Shown here: positions 6,594-13,460 of the stretch, in pieces | How positions within the stretch are numbered: position 1 is the stretch's first letter | How the letters are laid out: every line of letters begins with the position of its first letter | NCBI GenBank assembly: GCA_019410445.1 | Contig: DXSO01000016.1 | Coordinates: 1 to 21,450, forward strand | Direction of reading: 5' to 3' | Source: Sutterella sp. | GTDB taxonomy: Bacteria > Pseudomonadota > Gammaproteobacteria > Burkholderiales > Burkholderiaceae_F | Length of the DNA stretch: 21,450 nt | Translations under genes and position numbers: made by a program | The notes under the pieces: generated by a model | What the model was told of the DNA's origin: nothing | Seen by the model: only the letters and a program-made list of their open reading frames with translations | The model's database searches: none

Positions 6594-6614
6594 CAGTTCT
6601 GAAAATCAGACAAA

Positions 6615-8705
6615 TTATTTGGCGTTCTTACCCCAACTGTCACGAAGACCAACAGCCAGATTAAGAACCGGATGTTCCGGACTGTGATCCTTAATATCCG
6701 TCACAAAATAACCGACTCGTTCAAACTGATAGCGCGTTTCTCGCGGTGCGGCGGCAACATTGGGCTCCACAAAACCGTGACTGACAAACTTACTGTCACG
6801 GTTAAGAACCGTCAAAAAGTCCTCAGCCGAATCGGGTTGCGGCACAGAGAACAGTCGATCATACATACGGAACTCAGCTGCTACAGCCGTCTTTGCATCA
6901 AGCCAATGGATGGCAGCCTTGGTTTTGACCGAATCAGCTCCCGGCGTCCCGCTCTTGGTTTCAGGCAGATACTGAGCATGCACACAAATCACATTGCCTT
7001 GCGCATCTTTCTCAAAAGATGTGGGCACAATGACATAGCTATTGCGTAACCGCACAGGCTTGGCCGGTGTTCCATCAGTCGGAATCGTCAATCGGCGATA
7101 ACCCTTTGGTGGTACTTCCGCAAAGTCTTCTTGCTCAATCCAAAGCTCACGACTCATCGACACCGTTCGTGTTCCCATCTCCGGCTTCTGCGGATGATTC
7201 GGACAGACCAAGTCTTCGCTGAGATCTTCAGGATAGTTATCGATAACCAGTTTTAGCGGATGAACAACGCCTGAACGACGTTCTGCCGTGCTTTCCAGAT
7301 CCTCTCGCAAGGACTGTTCAAGAACACTGTAGTCGATCCAGCCGCCTGCAACACGACTTACGCCACAGTTCTCAACAAACTTCTGCAATGCCGCGGCTGT
7401 ATAGCCTCGGCGACGCAAGCCAACCAAAGTAGGCATACGCGGATCGTCCCAGCCATCAACCAAACCTTGCTGGACAAGAGCAATGAGTTTTCGCTTGGAC
7501 AAAACGACATACGTCAGACTCAGACGATTGAACTCGTACTGATGCGACAGCAGGAAGAAGTTATGTCGAACCACTCCAAGAGCACTTTGCAGCAGCGGGG
7601 TAAAGTGTTCGGTATGCGTCTGCAGCAACGTAAAGAAACTCTTTCCTTCAGTCGAATCAAGAGTTTCCGGCCCTCCAGAACAAGACCAACGGCCAAAGAT
7701 TTCCCGCATCGCTGCTTCGGGTTCACTTTGTCCAAGCTTGGCAGAAGCACCGTAGGCCGCACGTGCAAAAGCAAGTGCGCGTTCATCTTTTCCTGTCGCC
7801 ATATCCGCAATGATGCGTTTGGCTTCTTCGTATTGCGGTGCACGAAGAACCGGCACGATGCGCTCAAGCGCCCAGTCGTAGAACGCTCTTTGATCATCGA
7901 ACTCGAGCGTGCAAATCGAATGAGTAATGTTTTCGAGCGAATCTTCTATGGGATGTGCAAACGTGTACATCGGATAGATGCACCACTTGTTGCCCGTGGA
8001 CTGATGCTCGGCAAAACGAATGCGGTAAATAGCCGGATCGCGCAGATTGATATTGGGAGAGGCCATATCAATCTTGGCACGCAATACCATGGAGCCCTCG
8101 GGATGTTTCCCCTCCCGCATTTCTCGGAAGATTCTCAGATTTTCCTCCGGCGTCCGATCGCGGAAAGGTGAATTCTTTCCCGGCTCATGCAGAGTTCCTC
8201 GGTTGGCCCGCATTTCCTCTGCACTCTGCTCATCAACGTAAGCGTACCCCGTCTTAATCAGATGTTCGGCAAAAAGGTACATCCAATCAAAGTAATCGGA
8301 AGCGTGATACAGATTATCTTCATTGCCCTGCTTCCAATCAAAGCCCATCCAGCGGACACTTTCTTTGATCGCGTCAACGTACTCCTGATCTTCCTTCACA
8401 GGATTGGTGTCATCGAAACGCATATGGCAGACACCTTTGTAATCAGCCGCGAGACCAAAGTTCAGGCAAATACTCTTGGCATGACCGATATGCAGATACC
8501 CGTTCGGTTCCGGCGGAAAGCGCGTGCGAATGCGCGCCCAGTCGGGCTGCCCCTTTTCCAACTGTTCGGAATAAGGAGCCGGATGTCCGCACCAATATCG
8601 CGGCAGATTGTTGCCCTGTTCCAGATCGGTTTCAATGATCTGGCGAATGAAGTTGGTCGGACGTACGATGTCCGCTTCCGTTTCGGCAATTTCTTTTTCA
8701 GTCAT
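6615..8705 (-). CDS. glnS: Glutaminyl-tRNA synthetase with two insertions
   Basis: Class I synthetase charging tRNA-Gln. The ATG at 8705 gives 696 residues, starting MTEKEIAETE and reaching the conserved RPTNFIRQII at 15-24. Motifs: PPEPNGYLHIGHAKS with HIGH at 72-75, GNKWCIYPMY at 238-247, HSICTLEF at 262-269, VLSKRKL (KMSKS type) at 401-407, and DPRMPTLVGLRRRGYT at 421-436. The C-terminal anticodon-binding beta-barrels run from about 480 to 696. E. coli GlnRS has 554 residues with HIGH at 40 and the MSK loop at 268. Here HIGH is about 32 residues later and the HIGH-to-KMSKS distance is about 102 residues longer; the C-terminal part has normal length. The extra blocks are about 31-57 and 291-386. 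The ribosome site is weak. Upstream in-frame codons would overlap azlD and do not resemble the family. It lies 77 nt downstream of azlD in the same direction. Confidence 0.95.
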   Translation of the reverse strand: MTEKEIAETEADIVRPTNFIRQIIETDLEQGNNLPRYWCGHPAPYSEQLEKGQPDWARIRTRFPPEPNGYLHIGHAKSICLNFGLAADYKGVCHMRFDDTNPVKEDQEYVDAIKESVRWMGFDWKQGNEDNLYHASDYFDWMYLFAEHLIKTGYAYVDEQSAEEMRANRGTLHEPGKNSPFRDRTPEENLRIFREMREGKHPEGSMVLRAKIDMASPNINLRDPAIYRIRFAEHQSTGNKWCIYPMYTFAHPIEDSLENITHSICTLEFDDQRAFYDWALERIVPVLRAPQYEEAKRIIADMATGKDERALAFARAAYGASAKLGQSEPEAAMREIFGRWSCSGGPETLDSTEGKSFFTLLQTHTEHFTPLLQSALGVVRHNFFLLSHQYEFNRLSLTYVVLSKRKLIALVQQGLVDGWDDPRMPTLVGLRRRGYTAAALQKFVENCGVSRVAGGWIDYSVLEQSLREDLESTAERRSGVVHPLKLVIDNYPEDLSEDLVCPNHPQKPEMGTRTVSMSRELWIEQEDFAEVPPKGYRRLTIPTDGTPAKPVRLRNSYVIVPTSFEKDAQGNVICVHAQYLPETKSGTPGADSVKTKAAIHWLDAKTAVAAEFRMYDRLFSVPQPDSAEDFLTVLNRDSKFVSHGFVEPNVAAAPRETRYQFERVGYFVTDIKDHSPEHPVLNLAVGLRDSWGKNAK

Positions 8706-8782
8706 GTCTATGAAATCCAAGTCTTGCGCACTTTTTACTGAACACCCTAAAAGGGCAGGCAGAAAGGATAATTTTAATTTAT

Positions 8783-9112
8783 TTAAAAAGGCATATATCC
8801 GTTGACCCATGCCACATACAAAGCTGTACCGGCAAAAATCGACACCAACGGATTTTTCAAAAACCATTGCAAGCAGAAAGCAAACGCAATGCTCACGATT
8901 TCGGGCGTAGGAGCTGACTGTCGAGCAACAGCTGAGTCAGTAGCTGCGTGCACGGTTAGAAGCACCATGATCGCCAAAGGCAGAAAGTCTCCTAGGTTTC
9001 GTACCCAACGTTGCTTTTGAAGCCATTTGCTCGCAGCAAACGGCAAAGCTCGCTCGGCAAAAGTCACAGCAGCCATGGCGACAAATACCATCATGAGATA
9101 TCCAAAATCCAT
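8783..9112 (-). CDS. azlD: Branched-chain amino acid exporter, small subunit (AzlD family)
   Basis: A 109-residue, very hydrophobic inner-membrane protein with three to four membrane segments (about 3-20, 40-60, 70-90, 92-106). The family features ERALPF near residue 20 and NPLVSIFAGTALYV near the C-terminus are present. Together with AzlC (E. coli YgaZ/YgaH type) it forms an exporter of valine, leucine or isoleucine and some analogues. Start: directly after the azlC stop the sequence reads TAA GTG ATG. A strong GGGGAGG site lies 9 nt before the ATG (9112) and 6 nt before the GTG (9115), so either may be used; I chose ATG. It is clearly translationally linked to azlC. It ends 77 nt before glnS, with no clear terminator between; a small CCCT-AAA-AGGG inverted repeat lies in that gap. 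Confidence 0.9.
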   Translation of the reverse strand: MDFGYLMMVFVAMAAVTFAERALPFAASKWLQKQRWVRNLGDFLPLAIMVLLTVHAATDSAVARQSAPTPEIVSIAFAFCLQWFLKNPLVSIFAGTALYVAWVNGYMPF

Positions 9113-9115
9113 CAC

Positions 9116-9829
9116 TTATGCCTCCCCTCCGAGCTGACCGTTGATTTTCCTTTGTCGTGCAGCCCCCCAGAAAAGACCGGCAACAGCACAAAAGGCAATC
9201 GAAACAGCCAAAGCGTTTTCCGGCATGGTCAAACGAGCAACCGCATACCCAATCAGTGCCGCCCAAACTGAAAGCGCTGTTTTTCGATTGCGCCACTGCT
9301 CTGCCGTAAGCATGGCAAATAAACTTGTCAAAACGAAATCCAATCCCGTCAGACCAATTGTGATATTGGCACCAGCCACGGCTCCGATGAAGCCTCCGAG
9401 AATCCACCATAGATGATTGAAAAAACACACAAAAAGCATGCGTGCCAATGGTGTTCCAACTGGCATGATCGATAACAACGAATACGTTTCGTCAGTCAAC
9501 GTATAAGCGATGTACCAACGCGCCCATCCTTTGGAGGGAACTTTCTGCAGAAGCGATACACCATAAAAAATGTGTCGCAGGTTGATCACCAATGTCGCAA
9601 AAGCAATCGCAGGAACCGAAGCTCCGGCAGCCACCATCGGCACCATCATGTACTGGGATGCTCCCCCATAGACGATGATCGAACAAATCGGTGCCATCCA
9701 AGCACTGGCACCAGCCTGGGCAAATAAAAATCCAAAAACAAACCCGAGCGGCAAATAGCCCATCATGACGGGAATGGAGTCTCGAAAAGCCGTCAGTGCA
9801 GAATCACGAAGACTATGGTCAGCAGTCAT
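9116..9829 (-). CDS. azlC: Branched-chain amino acid exporter, large subunit (AzlC family)
   Basis: A 237-residue inner-membrane protein with about seven hydrophobic segments. AzlC signatures: an N-terminal RDSIPVMMGYLPLGFVFG block (about 16-33), IVYGGASQYMMV near 52-63, and INLRHIFYG near 82-90. This is the usual large subunit of the AzlCD exporter and is followed immediately by azlD. Its own start has no clear ribosome site, and it sits just 12 nt downstream of a terminator-like hairpin belonging to moaC. There is hardly room for a separate promoter between hairpin and gene, so transcription must come through the hairpin from the moaC side or from an unseen promoter. No Lrp-type or AzlB-type regulator gene is in the window. 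Confidence 0.92.
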   Translation of the reverse strand: MTADHSLRDSALTAFRDSIPVMMGYLPLGFVFGFLFAQAGASAWMAPICSIIVYGGASQYMMVPMVAAGASVPAIAFATLVINLRHIFYGVSLLQKVPSKGWARWYIAYTLTDETYSLLSIMPVGTPLARMLFVCFFNHLWWILGGFIGAVAGANITIGLTGLDFVLTSLFAMLTAEQWRNRKTALSVWAALIGYAVARLTMPENALAVSIAFCAVAGLFWGAARQRKINGQLGGEA

Positions 9830-9840
9830 GTCTGAAAAAC

Positions 9841-9875
9841 AAACAGACAGGCGAAGCCGAGCGCTTCAGCCTGTC
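9841..9875 (-). terminator. Terminator-like hairpin between moaC and azlC
   Basis: GACAGGC-GAAGC (9846-9857) pairs with GCTTC-A-GCCTGTC (9863-9875), with one bulged base and loop CGAGC. On the minus strand it is followed by TGTTTGTTTTT (down to about 9835). It lies about 47 nt after the moaC stop and 12-16 nt before the azlC start, so it either ends moaC transcription or attenuates azlCD. Confidence 0.65.
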
Positions 9876-9921
9876 GGTCAGAAAAAAAATGAATAAATAC
9901 GATTGTGAAATTGGTTATTGC

Positions 9922-10401
9922 TTATGACGGAGCAATCCAGTGACCGGACTTCCCTCCTGACTTCTCAAGAAGTTTCACCTCTCCGATCTCCATGAAGCGA
10001 TCCACTGCCTTACACATGTCATAAATCGTCAGCAAACCGACTTCAACCGCTGTCAGTGCCTCCATTTCAACACCGGTCTGTCCGTGCGTTTCGCACACTG
10101 CCACACAGCGCACAGAGCTGTCCTCTTCGTTGAGTTCGAAATCCACAGCCACACGTGTAAGTGCAATCGGATGACACAAAGGAATCAACTCAGCAGTCTT
10201 TTTGCTTGCCATGATGGCCGCAACACGGGCAATACCGATCACATCCCCTTTTTTTGCCGTTCCCTGAGAGATCATCGCAAATGTTTCCGGCTTCATGCGG
10301 ATCGTCCCCTGAGCACGGGCCACACGGTGCGTTTGATCCTTTGCGCCAACATCCACCATATGAGCATTGCCGGCTTGATCAAAATGAGTGAGTTCTGACA
10401 T
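9922..10401 (-). CDS. moaC: Cyclic pyranopterin monophosphate synthase accessory protein MoaC
   Basis: Second step of molybdenum cofactor synthesis: with MoaA it converts GTP to cyclic pyranopterin monophosphate, in the cytosol. The 159 residues contain the full set of family blocks: LTHFDQAGNAHMVDVGAKD at the N-terminus, IPLCHPI near 73-79, GQTGVEMEALTAVEVGLLT near 107-125, and YDMCKAVDR with the catalytic Lys-Asp region near 127-135. Length is normal. Start: ATG at 10401 begins MSELTHFD as in relatives; a TTG at 10413 is in frame but adds only four residues. No strong ribosome site is visible. No other moa/moe gene lies nearby. It is divergent from bepA across a 120-nt gap. Molybdoenzymes are common in anaerobic respirers, in keeping with the flavin reductase in this window. 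Confidence 0.96.
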   Translation of the reverse strand: MSELTHFDQAGNAHMVDVGAKDQTHRVARAQGTIRMKPETFAMISQGTAKKGDVIGIARVAAIMASKKTAELIPLCHPIALTRVAVDFELNEEDSSVRCVAVCETHGQTGVEMEALTAVEVGLLTIYDMCKAVDRFMEIGEVKLLEKSGGKSGHWIAPS

Positions 10402-10463
10402 TTTTGGTAGCAACTATTGCGTTTTGGATTACCCGAAGAAGTCTATCTTCAGTCGCAGCCCGC

Positions 10464-10469
10464 TATGAT
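10464..10469 (+). promoter_or_regulatory. Candidate -10 element for bepA in the moaC-bepA divergent gap
   Basis: TATGAT lies 53 nt before the chosen bepA start; on the opposite strand the same spot reads TATCAT and could serve moaC. No good -35 is found at 16-18 bp on either side. If used, transcription would start near 10476, which supports the bepA start at 10522 rather than in-frame codons further upstream. Confidence 0.25.
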
Positions 10470-10521
10470 ACACAACCAAGTCTTTGACTCCGATTCGTTT
10501 TTTATTCGTAAGCCGTTCATC

Positions 10522-12060
10522 ATGGCTTCGGCACCACAGGTTTTTTCACTCGTGCGCTTTCTCAAAACGCTTACCGTTCTTGCCACCAGTTTTTCGCTTG
10601 CTCTTCCGCCGTTCGGAGCATATGCCCAACTATCTGGCGGTGTCGGTGAATTTAATTTGCCCAGTCTCGGCAATGTCGCTGGAGCTGACCTAACGGTAAT
10701 GGAAGAACGCAGCCTCGGTGAGCAACTCATGCGCCGAGTTCGAGCAGACAAAAGCTACATGGCAGACCTGGAAATCACGGATTTTCTAAATCGCCTGGGG
10801 TACCGTTTGGTTGCTGCCGCCAATCCCTCGCCATACGACTTTTTCTTTTTCCCCATTCGAGACAAATCCCTTAATGCCTTCGCGCTTCCTGGCGGATTTA
10901 TCGCAGTTCATTCCGGCCTTCTTGTTGCCGCACAAACCGAAAGTGAACTTGCTGGTGTCATCAGCCACGAAATCGGACATGTCACCCAACGGCATATCGC
11001 CCGAATGATCGAAAACAGCAAAGGTTCGCTGGCGATGACCATCGGTTCAATTCTGCTTGCGATTTTGGCTGCTCGTGCTGGCGGCAGTTCCGGAGGCGAC
11101 GCAGCCATGGGCGTTATGCTCGGAACGCAAGCTGCAATGCTCAGTAAACAACTCGGCTATTCTCGCGATGCAGAACGTGAGGCTGATCGTGTCGGTCTCT
11201 CTACGCTTCAAAACGCAGGTTTTGATCCCCGAGGCATGGAAGATTTCTTTGAGCGCTTGCAAAAGAACAATCGCTGGTACGAATCGGCCAGTACCGCCTA
11301 TGTCTCCACTCACCCCATGACGAGCGAGCGCATGAGCGATATGCAAAACCGCACTCGAAGTCTTGCTGCTGTCAAGCACCGCGACAGCCTTGACTTCTTT
11401 CTTGTAAAAGCCCGCGCTCGCGTCTTGCAGGAAACAACCTACGACGGTTGGCTCAAAGCTGCCAAAAGTTTTGAACACGAACTCGAGAGCAATCCAACAG
11501 GGTACAGCCTCATCGCCGCTCAATACGGCCTATCGGTTGCCTACGCCAAAATGAATCAGAAAGAAAAAGCCCTTTCTGCAGTAAGAAAAGCAAAGGCATC
11601 GTGTAAGGAGCAAAACGTCATCCTCGACAAGCATCTGTCGGAACTTACCTACCTTGCAGCAAAAACAGATGCCGAGAAGAAAAATGCCCTGGCTCTGGCT
11701 CAAAGCACCTGCAAGACCTACCCATACTCGGCTTTAGCCGCCTCAAATTACGTTGAATTGCTTTTTCAAAGTCAGCAACACGAGAAACTCGTCAAGTTTC
11801 TGCGTAACCAAACGGCTTTGCCGCGAACCAACCCTGATTACCACATGTACTTGGCCAGAAGCTACGAGGCTCTTGGACAGAAGTCTTTGGCCTACGCGGC
11901 TACTGGCGACATGTATGCACTTTTGGACAATCCACGCGCAGCGGTTTATCAATTTGAATTGGCTCAGAAAGCCAATGACGCCGATTTCTACGTCATGAGC
12001 GAAATTGACGCCAAACTTCGCGAACAGCGCCAAAAAGTACTTGATCAACAAAAGGACTGA
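10522..12060 (+). CDS. bepA: Periplasmic M48 metalloprotease with TPR domain (BepA-like)
   Basis: A 512-residue outer-membrane-quality-control protease/chaperone that in E. coli helps LptD mature and degrades stalled outer-membrane proteins. Signal peptide up to about residue 36 (hydrophobic core FLKTLTVLATSFSLAL, cleavage after AYA). M48 domain: HEIGH zinc motif at 149-153, third ligand Glu220 in EREADRVG, and the LNAFALPGGFIAVHSGLL strand before it. From about residue 290 to the end are helical repeats (TPR), including YGLSVAYAKMNQKEKALSA and YLARSYEALGQKSLAY. Start: ATG at 10522 gives a clean signal peptide; in-frame starts at 10417 and 10465 add a hydrophilic stretch and would overlap the promoter. 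The ribosome site is weak. It stands alone, followed by a palindrome and a terminator-like hairpin before the next gene. Confidence 0.92.
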   Translation: MASAPQVFSLVRFLKTLTVLATSFSLALPPFGAYAQLSGGVGEFNLPSLGNVAGADLTVMEERSLGEQLMRRVRADKSYMADLEITDFLNRLGYRLVAAANPSPYDFFFFPIRDKSLNAFALPGGFIAVHSGLLVAAQTESELAGVISHEIGHVTQRHIARMIENSKGSLAMTIGSILLAILAARAGGSSGGDAAMGVMLGTQAAMLSKQLGYSRDAEREADRVGLSTLQNAGFDPRGMEDFFERLQKNNRWYESASTAYVSTHPMTSERMSDMQNRTRSLAAVKHRDSLDFFLVKARARVLQETTYDGWLKAAKSFEHELESNPTGYSLIAAQYGLSVAYAKMNQKEKALSAVRKAKASCKEQNVILDKHLSELTYLAAKTDAEKKNALALAQSTCKTYPYSALAASNYVELLFQSQQHEKLVKFLRNQTALPRTNPDYHMYLARSYEALGQKSLAYAATGDMYALLDNPRAAVYQFELAQKANDADFYVMSEIDAKLREQRQKVLDQQKD

Positions 12061-12065
12061 TTACT

Positions 12066-12077
12066 GAGAACGTTCTC
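12066..12077. repeat. 12-bp perfect palindrome just after bepA
   Basis: GAGAACGTTCTC begins 6 nt after the bepA stop. It is an exact inverted repeat without loop space and without an adjacent T-run, so it looks more like a protein site than a terminator. It lies 170 nt before the reductase ATG, where a regulator of that gene could bind. The regulator is unknown. Confidence 0.35.
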
Positions 12078-12148
12078 CTCAAAGTCGTCTTTTTTCCGTA
12101 TTCAAAAGGCTTGATGCCTGTGCGAAAATACGCCTCACGATCGTCCCA

Positions 12149-12181
12149 CGCTCAAGAAAAGAATCTTGCGCGAGGTTTTTT
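12149..12181 (+). terminator. Terminator-like hairpin after bepA
   Basis: CGCTCAAGA (12149-12157) pairs with TCTTGCGCG (12164-12172), with one mismatch, a 6-nt loop, and then TTTTTT at 12176-12181. It lies about 90 nt after bepA and 65 nt before the reductase start. It could end bepA or attenuate the reductase gene. Confidence 0.5.
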
Positions 12182-12246
12182 GTGCGCGCTTCAATTTGAA
12201 AAAGCGCCTTTTGCTCAACGCATACCAGACTGAACACATAACAACC

Positions 12247-13329
12247 ATGGCTATTGAAGATTTTCTGAATATTGCCGAACCCACTGATCAAGTTATCGAA
12301 ACCGATGCTGTGATTGTCGGTGCGGGCCCTGTCGGGCTGTTTCAGGTTTTCGAGCTCGGCCTTCTCGAAATCAAGGCTCATGTCGTCGACTCTCTGAAAA
12401 ACGTCGGCGGTCAGTGTATGGAGCTCTATCCCACCAAGCCCATCTACGACATTCCTGCCGTTCCCGTCTACTCGTCTTACGAACTCACCGAAAATCTTTT
12501 AAAGCAGATTCACCCCTTTAATCCGACTTTCCACCTCGGTGAAGAAGTCACCGTAGTAAAGAAGCGCGAAGACGGCCTTTTTGATGTTGAAACTGATAAG
12601 GGCACCAAGTTCCTGTGTAAAGTCGTCATCATTGCCGCTGGCGTCGGCTCCTTCCAGGCTCGTCCGCTTCGCGTCCCGGGCATCGAAAAGTTTGAAGGCA
12701 CTCAGCTGCACTATCGTGTGCGCGATCCCGAAATGTTTGCCGGCAAAAACGTCGTAATCTGCGGCGGCGGCGACTCAGCGCTGGACTGGACCCTGAATCT
12801 TGTCGGCAAGGCCGAAAGTGTGGTGCTCCTGCATCGTCGTGATGGCTTCCGAGCTGCTGCGTCCTCGGTTGCGCGCATGCGCGAGCTGTGTGAAAACTGG
12901 GAAATGCAGTTTGAAGTCGGCCAAGTAACCGGCTTTGAAGAAAAAGACGGCAAGATGACCGAGATCCGCGTCACTGGCGGTGATGGCGTCGTGCGTCGCA
13001 TGCCCTTGGATCATCTGCTTGTGTTCTTTGGCCTGCAACCCAAGATCGGTCCGATCGCCGAATGGGGCATTGAGCTTGATCGCAAACAAATTGTTGTGGA
13101 CACGGAAAAATTCGAAAGCTCTATTCCCGGCATCTTCGCTGTGGGTGACATCAACACTTACCCTGGTAAGAAAAAATTGATTCTGTCGGGTTTTCATGAG
13201 TGTGCCCTAGCTGCCTTTGCAGCCTCCAAGTACGTCTTCCCCGAAAAGAAAGTCTTCCTGCAGTACACAACGACCAGCCCGAAATTACACAAGGTACTCG
13301 GCGTTGAAACACCTACCTTCGACGATTGA
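12247..13329 (+). CDS. Ferredoxin/flavodoxin--NADP+ reductase, thioredoxin-reductase-like
   Basis: A 360-residue cytosolic flavoenzyme that moves electrons between NADPH and ferredoxin or flavodoxin. FAD-binding GAGPVG at 25-30, GGQCMELYP at 54-62, a second Rossmann motif GGGDSALDW at 173-181, NADPH-phosphate contact HRRDGFRA at 196-203, and FAVGDINTYPGKKKLILSGFHE near the C-terminus. At the place where thioredoxin reductases have the redox CxxC, this protein has the DSALDW segment, the mark of the TrxR-like FNR group (as in Bacillus YumC and Chlorobium FNR). The ATG at 12247 matches the family N-terminus; an upstream in-frame start at 12166 lies inside the terminator-like hairpin and adds an unrelated basic stretch. 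No clear ribosome site. It is followed by a strong terminator and then by nadK, which makes NADP+. Confidence 0.92.
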   Translation: MAIEDFLNIAEPTDQVIETDAVIVGAGPVGLFQVFELGLLEIKAHVVDSLKNVGGQCMELYPTKPIYDIPAVPVYSSYELTENLLKQIHPFNPTFHLGEEVTVVKKREDGLFDVETDKGTKFLCKVVIIAAGVGSFQARPLRVPGIEKFEGTQLHYRVRDPEMFAGKNVVICGGGDSALDWTLNLVGKAESVVLLHRRDGFRAAASSVARMRELCENWEMQFEVGQVTGFEEKDGKMTEIRVTGGDGVVRRMPLDHLLVFFGLQPKIGPIAEWGIELDRKQIVVDTEKFESSIPGIFAVGDINTYPGKKKLILSGFHECALAAFAASKYVFPEKKVFLQYTTTSPKLHKVLGVETPTFDD

Positions 13330-13359
13330 TCGCTAAGCGATTGATTTTTCATAAAACAC

Positions 13360-13391
13360 CGGCCGTTGCATATTGGCAGCGGCCGTTTTTT
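13360..13391 (+). terminator. Rho-independent terminator of the NADP reductase gene
   Basis: CGGCCG (13360-13365) pairs with CGGCCG (13380-13385), with an inner GC/GC pair, followed by TTTTTT (13386-13391). It lies 30 nt after the reductase stop, and A-rich bases before the stem extend the pairing with the T-run. Confidence 0.85.
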
Positions 13392-13418
13392 CGTGGGTGT
13401 ATCTCAACTTCAAGTTAT

Positions 13419-13427
13419 TGGTACACT
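13419..13427 (+). promoter_or_regulatory. Candidate extended -10 promoter for nadK
   Basis: TGG directly precedes TACACT (13422-13427), an extended -10 pattern. The -35 at 17 bp is poor (GTATCT). Transcription would start near 13434, leaving a leader of about 27 nt. It lies directly behind a strong terminator, where a fresh promoter for nadK-recN is expected. Confidence 0.35.
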
Positions 13428-13460
13428 GACGGTCGAAACAACTTTCTAGCCACTGAACCG

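Larger units (their letters stand above)
6277..6614. other. Intergenic region between flavoprotein reductase and glnS
   Basis: This 338-nt gap has no convincing gene. From left to right it holds the flavoprotein leader (about 130 nt, with a small GGTTT/AAACC hairpin at 6323-6343), a candidate promoter at 6417-6445, an A/T-rich stretch of about 85 nt without clear structure, and the glnS terminator at 6532-6593. Small open frames here are not supported by ribosome sites or protein similarity. Confidence 0.6.

Noticed and set aside
7467..8171. Plus-strand open frame of 234 codons across the GlnRS insertion
   Set aside because: I considered whether the insertion is a separate gene on the other strand. 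The plus frame has no recognisable motif and no ribosome site, and the minus frame continues without a break through conserved GlnRS parts on both sides.
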